From Komarekiella atlantica HA4396-MV6 (GTDB lineage Bacteria; Cyanobacteriota; Cyanobacteriia; Cyanobacteriales; Nostocaceae): a stretch of DNA of 64,000 nucleotides. A model generated the notes under the pieces. It worked only from the letters and a program-made list of their open reading frames with translations. It was not told where the DNA came from and did not search any database. This document shows, in pieces, positions 1 through 7,832 of the stretch (position 1 is its first letter; every line of letters begins with the position of its first letter). A program made the position numbers and the translations under genes. The stretch is taken from contig JAHHHK010000021.1 of NCBI GenBank assembly GCA_019359395.1, positions 1-64,000 of the forward strand, given 5' to 3'.

Positions 1-100
1 CGCAGTTAGTACAGATGTGATTTTGTTTACCTCTCCGCTTTCCATTCTTTCTAATTTCCGTAGACCCACAGTATGGACATTGCACAGTAGATGACCTCAA
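1..100 (-). mobile_element. IS1-type transposase, N-terminal fragment cut by window edge
   Basis: The minus-strand translation gives a CPYC...CTNC zinc ribbon followed by a basic stretch (RKNGKRRGKQ). This is the typical start of IS1-family transposase ORF A in cyanobacteria. A TAG stop lies just upstream in frame, so the frame must begin at the TTG at 98-100 or the GTG at 83-85. The remainder lies outside the window, so it cannot be judged intact or broken. No terminal inverted repeat was recognised here. Confidence 0.6.
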
Positions 101-151
101 TTCATCCCTCTATTATGCAATGCCAAAAAAAGAATGTGACAGATAGACCAT

Positions 152-180
152 GTAGAGACGTTGCAATGCAACGTCTCTAC
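152..180. repeat. 29-bp palindrome, GTAGAGACGT family, copy 1
   Basis: Near-perfect palindrome with arms GTAGAGACGTTGC and GCAACGTCTCTAC around AAT. The same family occurs at 10314-10340, 12969-12992, 18749-18777 and 62857-62885, always between genes. It can form a strong hairpin on either strand. It has no T-run, so it is better called a dispersed repeat than a terminator. Confidence 0.9.
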
Positions 181-333
181 CAAAGGATTTGTTACAATCA
201 TTAATTGAATCGGTATAAGAAAAAAGAATTTCTTCCCAATCCCCAGTCCCTTGACCCCTACCAATATTTTTCCTCGTTCAGTGTATAAAGAAACCAGCCA
301 AATTGGCTACATGCCTTTGACTGTCTCTGTTAA

Positions 334-480
334 AGTATTAAAAGTCAATTACTTGTGGGCTATATATACCGAGGTTTACTATATTTTCAAAAGCATTTAG
401 CAAAGTCTGCTCATTTTGCTAGGCTAGCGGAACAACGTAAATTGCTGGTGTATTTATTACAGCAGCAACAAGTAAAATGA
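334..480 (+). pseudogene. Possible 3' remnant of an unidentified gene
   Basis: An open frame with no start codon runs from a TAA (331-333) to TGA (478-480) and encodes about 48 residues ending in a Leu/Gln-rich helix-like tail. A good rho-independent terminator follows within 20 bp, which is what one expects if this was once the end of a transcribed gene. I do not recognise the family. The rest of 181-333 shows nothing interpretable. The frame may also be chance. Confidence 0.25.
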
Positions 481-497
481 TCAGTTTTGGTTGATTT

Positions 498-532
498 ACC
501 TCGCCTATGTTAACGAAGGCGAGGTATTTTTT
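498..532 (+). terminator. Rho-independent terminator
   Basis: Stem ACCTCGCC (498-505) pairs with GGCGAGGT (518-525) and is followed by a T-rich run on the plus strand (527-532). It abuts the 3' end of the convergent SMR gene. No T-run follows it on the minus strand, so it mainly serves plus-strand transcription. Confidence 0.75.
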
Positions 533-851
533 ATTTACCTGAATTTATACCGATTACACCCATGATTATCAAGGCAATTGATACAAGCTTTATGAATGTG
601 GCAGATTCACGGAACCAAATAATACCAATGGTAGCAACTAGAATAGTCCCCAATCCAGCCCAGACAGAATAAGCTACACTTACTTCTAGCCTTTTGAGGG
701 AAAACGTCAAAAAAGTAAAACAAAGTCCATAGAAGACAAATATTAATACTGAAGGGACTATTCTAGTAAATCCTTGCGATAATTTCATACAAGTTGTGCC
801 TGAAACTTCAAAAACGATCGCTGCAATTAAGTAAACCCAACTTATTAACAT
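531..851 (-). CDS. SMR-family multidrug exporter (EmrE/QacE type)
   Basis: A 106-residue, four-helix inner-membrane protein of the small multidrug resistance family, which work as dimers exchanging protons for cationic drugs or guanidinium. The essential membrane Glu is present at position 15 in the first helix (IVFEVSGTT, compare EmrE Glu14). It is followed by the family signature CMKLSQGFTR and the AYSVWAGLG motif in helix 3. Length is normal for the family. It is a single gene with its 3' end against a plus-strand terminator. Whether it belongs to the drug-exporting or the guanidinium-exporting subtype cannot be decided from the sequence alone. Confidence 0.9.
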   Translation of the reverse strand: MLISWVYLIAAIVFEVSGTTCMKLSQGFTRIVPSVLIFVFYGLCFTFLTFSLKRLEVSVAYSVWAGLGTILVATIGIIWFRESATFIKLVSIALIIMGVIGINSGK

Positions 852-1648
852 ATATTATGAACGGTTGCTGATGAGTCTTTTATTATCTCTATCAAAATAA
901 AAAAAAGCAATAAGTTCAACTATTACTATTACTTGCATAAGTTTCTCAATATTTTGCTCATAATAGCAAATTGGGATACTTTATATTATATAGCCGTCGT
1001 CACATAGGTTAGGACAGTGTTGGTTGCTCAAAGCTCTGAAGCAACTGGGTTTCTACAAGCTAAACGCTCCGCTACCGCTCTAAGCGCAGCCATGCCCGCA
1101 GGGCTTTACAGCACTCAGCACTTTGCTATACTTCTTGCAAAAATCAGAATAAGACGAAAATAAACCACAGCGAAAAGTTTGCGCGTCCGGGTTTCCCGGC
1201 GCAAAACTTTTCAAGACAGATAAACACAGATGAACACCGATATTTATCTGTATTTATCAGTGTTTATCTGTGGTTATATTTAACAAATCTCGACTTATGC
1301 AAGAAATCTATTGTTTCACATAAAACGGCGCTAAATCCCACTCGTCAGAGTGGGTATTGTCAATCAAAAAGCCTTTTTGAGCCACCGCTTAAGGCATAGT
1401 TTATCTGCGTTTATTCACCATACCTAAAAACCACATTAATATTTCAAGTCTAATTTTGTCGAGTTTACCGAACCAGAAATATTTCAGATTACCGTACCTT
1501 CAATAATGTTCGGAAATCATCATCAACGAAGTGATAAAAACCGAATTTACCTCACTATTATTTCTTATTACTATGAGAACAAAGCAAGGAATTAAATCCT
1601 GAATTGGTTGGTCACAAAAATACTCATCAAATTATACGAGGTAAAAAT
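852..1648. other. Intergenic region upstream of hsp20
   Basis: About 800 bp without a credible gene. It holds a GC-rich dispersed repeat around 1060-1110 and a copy of the AAAGTTTGCGCG...CTTTTCAAGACAG repeat at 1160-1275. A short hairpin CCCACTC-GTCA-GAGTGGG lies at 1337-1354. The last 150 bp is AT-rich and must carry the hsp20 promoter. I see no CIRCE element (TTAGCACTC-N9-GAGTGCTAA). Confidence 0.6.
1160..1275. repeat. Dispersed repeat related to 48430-48520 and about 4000-4215
   Basis: It contains GCGAAAAGTTTGCGCGTC, a GGGTTTCCC core and CTTTTCAAGACAGATAAACA, followed by direct repeats of TTTATCTG. The reverse complement of 48430-48520 carries the same blocks in the same order. A more diverged version lies at about 3985-4215. 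It is non-coding and probably a mobile or formerly mobile repeat. Confidence 0.75.
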
Positions 1649-2098
1649 ATGACATTAGTACGTTGGAACCCTTGGCAAGAATTTAACGTAATGCAACGTC
1701 AAATCAATCGCTTATTTGATGAAGACACTTTACCATCCGCATTTGTTGAAAGAAGCTTCTCTAGAGTTCCCGCTGCTGAGTTAAAAGAGACAGAAGATGC
1801 TATTCATCTTAAACTAGAACTTCCAGGAATTGAAGCCAAAGACTTGGATTTACAAGTTACACAAAATGCCGTATATCTGAGTGGTGAGCGGAAGTCTGAA
1901 GCTAAAACTGAAGATAAAGGTGTAATCAAGAGCGAATTTCACTATGGTAAATTCCAACGTGTAATTCCTTTATCTGTTCGGATTCAAAATACCAATGTCA
2001 CCGCAGAATATAAAGATGGCATCTTGAATCTAACGCTACCCAAAGCTGAAGAAGAAAAGAACAAAGTTGTCAAAGTTAATTTGGCATCAGCTGGCTAA
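1649..2098 (+). CDS. hspA: Small heat shock protein, Hsp20/alpha-crystallin family
   Basis: A 149-residue ATP-independent chaperone. The start is taken as the ATG at 1649 because an ACGAGG ribosome-binding sequence lies 7-12 bp upstream and the protein then begins MTLVRWNPWQEF, the usual Hsp20 start. An open frame extends further upstream but has no family-like residues. The alpha-crystallin domain covers about residues 40-140, with the ELPGIEAKDL and GILNLTLPK strands that typify the fold. A strong terminator follows. Regulation by heat or light is expected from the family, but no operator is visible. Confidence 0.93.
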   Translation: MTLVRWNPWQEFNVMQRQINRLFDEDTLPSAFVERSFSRVPAAELKETEDAIHLKLELPGIEAKDLDLQVTQNAVYLSGERKSEAKTEDKGVIKSEFHYGKFQRVIPLSVRIQNTNVTAEYKDGILNLTLPKAEEEKNKVVKVNLASAG

Positions 2099-2141
2099 TT
2101 TGCAGTTTGATATCTAATCAATGCCGTTGAACTAAATTAAC

Positions 2142-2169
2142 AGCGCTCTCCTTTTGGAGAGCGCTTTTT
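2142..2169 (+). terminator. Rho-independent terminator of hsp20
   Basis: Perfect 10-bp stem AGCGCTCTCC / GGAGAGCGCT with a TTTT loop (2152-2155) and a T-run at 2165-2169, 44 bp after the hsp20 stop codon. Confidence 0.93.
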
Positions 2170-2199
2170 AGTGAGAATTATTGTGCTTGTACAGACTTG

Positions 2200-2499
2200 T
2201 TAGTTTAGCGCATCCTCTCGATGGGTTTCGATGGTGCAGTCTGAAGTGGGATAAGCATAACAGGTTAGGACATTCCCGTCGGCAATTTGATCGTCATCTA
2301 AGAAGTTTTGGTCTGACTGATCAACTGAACCTGAAATTAGCTTACCGTTGCAGCTAGAACAAGAACCAGAGCGACACGAGTACGGTAAGTCTAAACCTTG
2401 TTCTTCGGCAGCGTCTAGGATGTACTCATCATCAGCAACTTCAATTGTTTCATCTATCCCTTCAGCTTTGTTAAATAATCTGACCTTATAAGTTGCCAT
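2200..2499 (-). CDS. Plant-type [2Fe-2S] ferredoxin
   Basis: A 99-residue soluble electron carrier. The four cluster ligands are Cys42, Cys47, Cys50 and Cys80 (CRSGSCSSC and LTCYAYP). The acidic segment [13 protein letters not shown] is the usual docking surface. The overall pattern matches photosynthetic PetF. However, the loop reads SGSCSSC and the C-terminus TSDCTIETH, which I recall as closer to heterocyst-type FdxH than to vegetative PetF. The exact paralogue is therefore left open and no symbol is given. It is monocistronic, with a short spacer before its start. Confidence 0.93.
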   Translation of the reverse strand: MATYKVRLFNKAEGIDETIEVADDEYILDAAEEQGLDLPYSCRSGSCSSCNGKLISGSVDQSDQNFLDDDQIADGNVLTCYAYPTSDCTIETHREDALN

Positions 2500-2605
2500 G
2501 CAACAATCCCGCTCTTACATAAACTCCATTTTCGATACTACGGGTTTACGTGCTACTAGTCTAGACTTTACTGCTCGACATTTAGAAACGGTTAGTAGAG
2601 ATAGT

Positions 2606-2866
2606 TTACCTGTACTTGATTTTCAGCACCAAAATCACAGTAGCCAGAACTAAAGTGACGACATTAGCCGCAATAATGGGTACATCATGGACAGAAGTAC
2701 CATAAACTAACCATAAAATAATACCTGTACACAGAATAATTAACATACTCCAAGAAAGGTCGTGAGCTGATTTTGACTGCCAAGTTTTAATGAGTTGAGG
2801 TACATAGGCGATAGTCGTCAGTACTCCTGCTACTAGCCCAAGAGTGGTTGTAAAATCAAATTCCAT
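2606..2866 (-). CDS. SemiSWEET / PQ-loop transporter
   Basis: An 86-residue protein with three predicted transmembrane helices, the size of bacterial SemiSWEETs, which dimerise to carry sugars. The PQ-loop is clear at residues 22-24 (AYVPQLIKTW), followed by the conserved SAHDLSW. The substrate is not predictable. It stands alone between the ferredoxin and hemD-like genes, all on the same strand but with spacers of about 100 bp. Confidence 0.88.
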   Translation of the reverse strand: MEFDFTTTLGLVAGVLTTIAYVPQLIKTWQSKSAHDLSWSMLIILCTGIILWLVYGTSVHDVPIIAANVVTLVLATVILVLKIKYR

Positions 2867-2953
2867 TTTTGTTCGCTACCTCATGTTTTTCAGATAAGTC
2901 AGATTATACGGGCACAGAGATATCTGATTGAAAACTACCATACTCTGGCTTTT

Positions 2954-3826
2954 TTATCTGGAAGCCAGAGTGAAGAATTCTGCGATCGCCTCAGCAAATC
3001 CCTCAAATGAACTATAATCTTTTGACACGATAGAGACATTTACACTTAACTTTTGGGCATTGGCAGTTGTATAAGGGCCAAAACAACCAACAACACAATG
3101 TTCATAATCATTTTTTGAGTTGACCATTGTCAAAAAACTTTCCACTTCTGCCGTGCTACTAAAAGCAATTACATCTATCATTCCTTGACGAATTAGGTTT
3201 AATTCAACACCATACATATTTTTGTCTAAACTCTGTGTAATATATGTGGGGATACGAGTTGCTTGTATACCCAATTTTTGCAATTCTGAAATCAAGTTTG
3301 GTATGACATCAGGCTCAGGCAAACCAACAACTTCAGGAGCCGGTATTAGCACTTTTTGCTGATTAATTTGGGGAATTTTTGCTAATTCTGCCACAATTCC
3401 GGCTGGGCTAGATTCTGTCGGTATCAAATCCACCTGGCCACAAAAAGATAATAAGCTTTCTGAGTCTTTTCCTAGAGCACACAACTGACAATTTTGCAAC
3501 ACAGATGTGGGAATCTGTAAATCATTCATCCGGTCAAAAAATGCAGTGATGCCGTTTCTACTAGTAAAGAGAATCCAGTCGAATGTATCTATTTTTCTAA
3601 GAGCAGTATCTAACTCAGTGCAGTTTAATAGATGACAGGTTTCGATAGTTGGCATGATAACTGGAAGTCCACCTTTTTTAATGATTTGCTCAGAGAATCT
3701 AGAAGCATAGTTTCTTGGTGCTGTGACTAAAATTCTTTTGCCGTATAAAGGTAAATTGCTAGATGGAGTTAGCAGATTTATTTCTTTAGATTTGGAGTTA
3801 AGGGCAGATTCATTGAGGTTTATCAT
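2954..3826 (-). CDS. Uroporphyrinogen-III synthase family protein (HemD-like)
   Basis: A 290-residue protein with the HemD two-lobe layout. The first lobe starts GKRILVTAPRNYASRF and contains the ILFTSRNGI motif around residue 88. The second lobe contains IAFSSTAEVESF and ends with GPYTTANAQKL. HemD closes and inverts the linear tetrapyrrole to uroporphyrinogen III. A 25-residue N-terminal extension precedes the fold. No other tetrapyrrole gene is near, so this could be the housekeeping enzyme or a paralogue. Confidence 0.82.
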   Translation of the reverse strand: MINLNESALNSKSKEINLLTPSSNLPLYGKRILVTAPRNYASRFSEQIIKKGGLPVIMPTIETCHLLNCTELDTALRKIDTFDWILFTSRNGITAFFDRMNDLQIPTSVLQNCQLCALGKDSESLLSFCGQVDLIPTESSPAGIVAELAKIPQINQQKVLIPAPEVVGLPEPDVIPNLISELQKLGIQATRIPTYITQSLDKNMYGVELNLIRQGMIDVIAFSSTAEVESFLTMVNSKNDYEHCVVGCFGPYTTANAQKLSVNVSIVSKDYSSFEGFAEAIAEFFTLASR

Positions 3827-4456
3827 ATTTTTGCTTAGTTTGTTCTTATTTTAAAAGCAATGCTCTATTTTCCTCATCTCAGTTAGAGAAGGTTTGAGGA
3901 TTTAGGGATTTCAAAGAAAAGTAAACAGTAAACAGTAAACAGTAAACTCAATTATCTAATAAACGTAGACATGGAGCGGCTTGCCGCAGCGAAAAGTTCT
4001 GTAGGCACAGAGAAGTCTGAGCGGAGCGCAAAGTCTGAGCGGAGGTTTCCGACGCTCCTACGTCGCTAACGCTGCGCTATCCGTTGGTGCAGCCCGCCGC
4101 AGGCATCAGAACTTTGTAACAGAGGTTTCCTCCGTTGGTGCAGCCCGCCAAGAGCGAAAAGTTCTGCGGGAGGGTTTCCCTGGGCAGGAAACTTTTCAAG
4201 ACAGGCTACCACAGAGACACGGAGAACGCGGAGAAATGAGGAATAGAGAGGTTTGTTGCATCAGTTTTTGGGATATTTTTTATTTGCTAGTCCCTTATGC
4301 TACTAAGTACGCAAATTAAAGCTTTGGTGCAATACGCTTGGTATTAAACCCAAAAAATAAATTATGTAGGTTGTTTGAGTTAATTAAGTTTTAGACTACC
4401 AAGAAGGTCATAATTACATAGTTCGATATTGTCAAGCTGTAATCAAAGGACTTAAT
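3827..4456. other. Repeat-rich intergenic region
   Basis: It contains four tandem AGTAAAC heptamers (3920-3947). Then comes about 230 bp of GC-rich dispersed repeat (3975-4215) in which GCGAAAAGTTCT and TCCGTTGGTGCAGCCCGCC each occur twice, ending in CTTTTCAAGACAG and a CACAGAGACACGGAG block. The final 230 bp is AT-rich leader for the HAD gene. No gene is seen. Confidence 0.7.
3920..3947. repeat. STRR heptanucleotide repeat, 4 x AGTAAAC
   Basis: Four perfect tandem copies of AGTAAAC. The reverse complement of the same heptamer recurs as four copies at 10390-10417 and, with one mismatch, at 30004-30031. Such short tandemly repeated repetitive sequences are known from heterocystous cyanobacteria. 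Confidence 0.9.
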
Positions 4457-5146
4457 GTGTCACCAAATTTCCGAGCCGCAATTTTTGACATGGATGGTCT
4501 GCTTTTTGATACGGAAAGTATTGCTCGATGGGCTTGGAAGCAGGCCCTAGAAAATCATGGCTATGTTATGAGTGACAATTTTTATAATGAGTTTGTCGGT
4601 CGAGATTTATCATGGCGAGAAAAAATACTAAAAAAAAGATATGGTGAAAGCTTCCCTTTTGTGTCAGTGACAGCACAACGGATTAAAATTGGCGATGAGC
4701 GAGAAATGCAAGAAGGTCTGCCAGTAAAAGTCGGTGTATTAGATGTACTCAACAAACTAAATAACCTAGGAGTAATTATTGGATTGGGAACTGGGACATC
4801 TCGAATTAGAACAATCCGACGTTTAACCAACGCAGGTATTCGGCAATATTTCACGACTATTGTAACGAGCGAAGATGTTGCCGAGGGCAAGCCTGCTCCA
4901 GATATTTTTCTAGAAGTTAGTCGCAGACTTAATGTTGTTCCTTTGCAGTGTATAGTTTTTGAAGATTCATCTGTAGGAGTAAAAGCTGCTTTTACGGCTG
5001 GGATGTGTGTAATTATGGTTCCTGATATAGAATTTCCATCTCCTGAAACAGCGCGTTTGGCTTACCGAGTGTTGAGTTCTTTAGAGCATACAGGCGAATT
5101 ATTAGACGAGCTATTTGAGGAAATAATCGAAGAAAAGCTGATATAA
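4457..5146 (+). CDS. HAD-superfamily hydrolase, beta-phosphoglucomutase-like
   Basis: A 229-residue cytosolic phosphatase or phosphomutase. Motif I is FDMDGLLFDTE with the nucleophile and acid/base aspartates near residues 11-13. Motif II is the GLGTGTS segment. The motif III lysine is in EGKPAPDIF, and motif IV is VFEDSSVGVKAA. A helical cap lies between motifs I and II (about residues 16-95). The GTG start is preferred because AAAGGA sits 6 bp upstream and the next ATG falls inside motif I. The substrate is unknown and the gene is monocistronic. Confidence 0.88.
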   Translation: MSPNFRAAIFDMDGLLFDTESIARWAWKQALENHGYVMSDNFYNEFVGRDLSWREKILKKRYGESFPFVSVTAQRIKIGDEREMQEGLPVKVGVLDVLNKLNNLGVIIGLGTGTSRIRTIRRLTNAGIRQYFTTIVTSEDVAEGKPAPDIFLEVSRRLNVVPLQCIVFEDSSVGVKAAFTAGMCVIMVPDIEFPSPETARLAYRVLSSLEHTGELLDELFEEIIEEKLI

Positions 5147-5161
5147 AAAAGAGGGGAAAGG

Positions 5162-5368
5162 TTAAAGGATGTTTCTAAAGTCCAAGATAGTATAAAAATG
5201 TCATTCTGTAGACGCTTCTGCGGCTTCCCGCAGGGTGTGGAGCAAAGCGTAAGGAAGAATCTAGGTTTTTGGCCACATATTGAGATGTTTCATTTCGCTA
5301 CGCTGCATACCCTGCGGGAAGCAAGCTACAACATGACAGACAAAGACCCTTTTAAAACATCCTCTTAA
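5162..5368. mobile_element. MITE-like element 1 (about 205 bp)
   Basis: It is bounded by imperfect inverted repeats of about 20 bp with the perfect core AGGATGTTT (5166-5174) / AAACATCCT (5355-5363). Inside are a second inverted pair, GGCTTCCCGCAGGGT / ACCCTGCGGGAAGC, and a CATTCTG...CATGACA core. That core, read on the opposite strand, resembles the one in the element at 6329-6453. There is no coding capacity. The remaining 5369-5607 shows only a short leader before exoD. Confidence 0.55.
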
Positions 5369-5607
5369 AGGGATGAACTCAACGCGACTTACAAGGTAAT
5401 GGGGCATGGGTGGTTTATCTATGTCGTAGTGTACTAGACATTTTCTGATTCAGTGACTTTTTACTCCCTGGAGGGCAGTGGAAGGGAATCAAAAGTCTTA
5501 CTATGGGCTGGGATTGAAGCCTCAATATAGGATATAGAATTCAGTAGTTAACTCTGTTCTTAATCCTTAATAGCGATCGCACCCTTTTCAATACAGACTA
5601 TCAAAGC

Positions 5608-6225
5608 ATGTCAAAACAAGAATTGCAGACCTCTAAATTACTGCGAGACTTCTTAGAACGCCATTCAGGAGAGCGCCTATACTTCAGAGATTTATTAGAT
5701 GATATGGCCGATCGCGCCTTTGCTCCTGTCTTACTTTTTTGTGCATTACCAGAAGCTTTGCCGCTACCTATCGCTGGAGTCTCTGCAATTATCGGTCTAC
5801 CTTTAATGATAGTTTCCATACAGTTGCTCTTAGGTTTTACCAAACCTCGGCTACCAAATTGGATAGCTAATCGCTCGTTAAAACGCAAAGATTTTGAGAA
5901 ACTGATAAATAAAATTCTTTTAATCCTAGAAAAATTTGAGAGTGTAGTTCGTCCCCGCTGGAAATTTGTCGCTTCACCTCTGGGACAACGCCTTTTGGGA
6001 CTATTGTTTCTCATCCTTGCTATTGTCATTGCACTACCGATACCTTTTGGTAATCTACCCCCTGCTGTTGCCATAGTTGTAATTAGTTTAGGCATGATTG
6101 AGCAAGATGGGGTAGTGATAGTTTTGGGAGCTTTAGGCGCTTGCGTGGTTCTGGCAATTATGGCAAGTGTAATTGCAGCGTTATTCTCCGCAGGATTTAC
6201 AGCTATTCAACGGCATTTCAAATAG
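5608..6225 (+). CDS. ExoD-family membrane protein (exopolysaccharide synthesis)
   Basis: A 205-residue integral membrane protein. The N-terminal domain (residues 1-40, RDFLERHSGERLYFRDLLDDM) is followed by ALPEALPLPIAGVSAIIGLPL, the PRLPNW loop, and three further hydrophobic segments (about 125-200). This layout fits the ExoD family, named for a Rhizobium gene needed for exopolysaccharide and alkali tolerance; its biochemical role is unclear. It is monocistronic and a MITE-like element follows the stop by about 100 bp. Confidence 0.85.
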   Translation: MSKQELQTSKLLRDFLERHSGERLYFRDLLDDMADRAFAPVLLFCALPEALPLPIAGVSAIIGLPLMIVSIQLLLGFTKPRLPNWIANRSLKRKDFEKLINKILLILEKFESVVRPRWKFVASPLGQRLLGLLFLILAIVIALPIPFGNLPPAVAIVVISLGMIEQDGVVIVLGALGACVVLAIMASVIAALFSAGFTAIQRHFK

Positions 6226-6328
6226 GCTGGGGATTGGGGACTGGGGAACTTGTACTGAGTTTCGACTTCGCTCAACTGCCGCGTAGTCGAAACTCAGTGC
6301 ATCGCTGGGGACTGGGAAAGAAAATTAT

Positions 6329-6453
6329 TAGACCTCTTGCATAAATGCTTAAATTGTCATGTTGAGCGGAGCGAAACATCTCGGAGATTCTTCCCTCCAC
6401 TACGTTCTGGTCAGAATGACACTAATAGTTTTCGGACTTTTGCAAGAGGTCTA
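6329..6453. mobile_element. MITE-like element 2 (125 bp, perfect 13-bp terminal repeats)
   Basis: The ends are perfect 13-bp inverted repeats, TAGACCTCTTGCA (6329-6341) and TGCAAGAGGTCTA (6441-6453). The interior carries a TGTCATGTTGAGCGGAGCG...AGAATGACA hairpin core. If the TIR is taken as GACCTCTTGCA, each end is flanked by TA, which would suit a TA-targeting transposase. There is no ORF of its own, so it would move in trans. Confidence 0.65.
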
Positions 6454-6604
6454 TTCTTTTGCTCCCCCTGCTCCCTGTTCCCTACTCCCCCTACTTTCTT
6501 ACCTAGCTATTTTTCTAGGGTGAATTCTGCCCATTTTTCTGATGTCAGCTGTAAGGAGAAAACGGCAAGATATGAGCATCTAGGAACGTTTGCAAAGAAA
6601 TCTT

Positions 6605-7507
6605 ATGTCTTCATTACTGGCTCTGTCTAATAGTTTAGCTGACACCGTAGAGCAAGCTGGGACTGCTGTGGTTGCTGTGAATGCGGGTAGACGTGTTTCT
6701 CCAAGTGGTATTCACTGGCGTAATGGGATCATTGTTACTTCTGATGAGTCGCTTCAGCGCTATGACGAAATCACCATTACCCTATCAGGTGGGCGCACTG
6801 TACCCATGACACCTATTGGTCATGACTCTAGCACCGATATAGCTGTCTTCAAACTCCAAGATGAAGAAATTCCTGTAGCAAAAATTGGCGATACTAAAAC
6901 GCTCAAAGTCGGTCATCTGGTACTGGGACTAGCAAGAAGTAGCGAAGGTGACTTAAGAGCGACGATGGGTGCGGTGAGTGTAGTTAGTGGTGCTTGGCGG
7001 AGCATGAGCGGTGGTAATATTGACCAGTTTATTCGCCCAGACATCACCCTTTACTCTGGCTTTGCAGGTGGGCCCCTCGTAGATGCTGCTGGTTATGTAG
7101 TAGGCATGAATACATCAGGGCGGCGCGGTACTGCTCTGACTATTCCCGTTGCTACAATTGATCGCATCGTTGACCAATTGGTAGCAAAAGGACGTATTTC
7201 CAAGGGTTACTTAGGTGTAGGTATGCAACCTGTACGCTTACCAAAAAATCTCAAAACTGCTCTCAATTTAAATTCTGCTAGCGGAGTAATTGTCGTCAAC
7301 GTCGAACCCTCCGGCCCCGCTGACAACGCAGGTGTGTTGCTTGGAGATGTCTTAGTAACATTTGATGGTGCTACATTAAGTGATACTGGTGATGTGCTAG
7401 CACTTCTTAATAGTAGCGATCGCATTGGTCAAACCGTCAAAGTCCAACTTGTACGCGGTGGAGTATTAGTTGAGTTAGCGATCGCAGTCGGCGAACGACC
7501 ATTGTAA
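6605..7507 (+). CDS. Catalytically dead HtrA/DegP-like protein (trypsin fold + PDZ)
   Basis: 300 residues from the ATG at 6605 (a TTG at 6590 is the alternative). A trypsin-like domain covers about residues 10-195 and a PDZ domain about 200-295 (GYLGVGMQPV, SGVIVVNVEPSGPADNAG). Two triad residues are missing. The TNxHV histidine segment reads GIIVTSDESL, and the serine motif GNSGGP reads GFAGGP. The Asp segment DSSTDIAVFKL survives. It is therefore probably a pseudoprotease that binds peptides or regulates. It has no signal peptide. An intact paralogue follows after a tandem repeat, suggesting the two interact or have divided functions. Confidence 0.85.
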   Translation: MSSLLALSNSLADTVEQAGTAVVAVNAGRRVSPSGIHWRNGIIVTSDESLQRYDEITITLSGGRTVPMTPIGHDSSTDIAVFKLQDEEIPVAKIGDTKTLKVGHLVLGLARSSEGDLRATMGAVSVVSGAWRSMSGGNIDQFIRPDITLYSGFAGGPLVDAAGYVVGMNTSGRRGTALTIPVATIDRIVDQLVAKGRISKGYLGVGMQPVRLPKNLKTALNLNSASGVIVVNVEPSGPADNAGVLLGDVLVTFDGATLSDTGDVLALLNSSDRIGQTVKVQLVRGGVLVELAIAVGERPL

Positions 7508-7559
7508 TTCGTAATTTAGAACTTCGACCTTTTTACTCGAACGTTGAGCTTCAGAACAC

Positions 7560-7748
7560 CAAACTCCGAGTTCAGAACACGAAACTCCGAGTTCAGAACA
7601 CCAAACTCCGAGTTCAGAACACAAAACTTCGAGTTCAGAACACGAAACTCCAAGCTCAGAACACGAAACTCCGAGTTCAGAACACGAAACTCCAAGCTCA
7701 GAACACGAAACTCCAAGCTCAGAACACGAAACTCCAAGCTCAGAACAC
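7560..7748. repeat. Tandem repeat, 9 x 21 bp
   Basis: Nine contiguous 21-bp units with consensus GAAACTCCGAGTTCAGAACAC. Variants alternate GAGTT/AAGCT and the first base changes. Because 21 is a multiple of three, open frames with RTRNSKL-like repeats appear on both strands, but they have no start context or family resemblance. The array separates the HtrA-like pseudoprotease from the active HtrA, within the gap 7508-7832. It ends close to a CTTTGCGCCTTTGCGCGAG repeat. Confidence 0.95.
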
Positions 7749-7832
7749 CTTTGCTTAAAACCTTAGCAAATCGAGCCTAAAAACTAGACTCCTCTTTGCG
7801 TCTTTGCGCCTTTGCGCGAGAAAAAAATATCT

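Noticed and set aside
1100-1648. CIRCE/HrcA operator for hsp20
   Set aside because: I looked for TTAGCACTC-N9-GAGTGCTAA and found no match; the CCCACTC-GAGTGGG hairpin has the wrong spacing.
5601-6095. Minus-strand 164-residue frame opposite exoD
   Set aside because: Shadow of the membrane protein gene; its composition is not protein-like.
6141-6630. Short open frames after exoD
   Set aside because: They run through the end of exoD and the MITE-like element and have no homology-like features.
7516-7780. Open frames on both strands encoding repeated RTRNSKL / EFRVLSL peptides
   Set aside because: They are products of the 21-bp tandem repeat, whose length is a multiple of three. They have no start context and no family resemblance.
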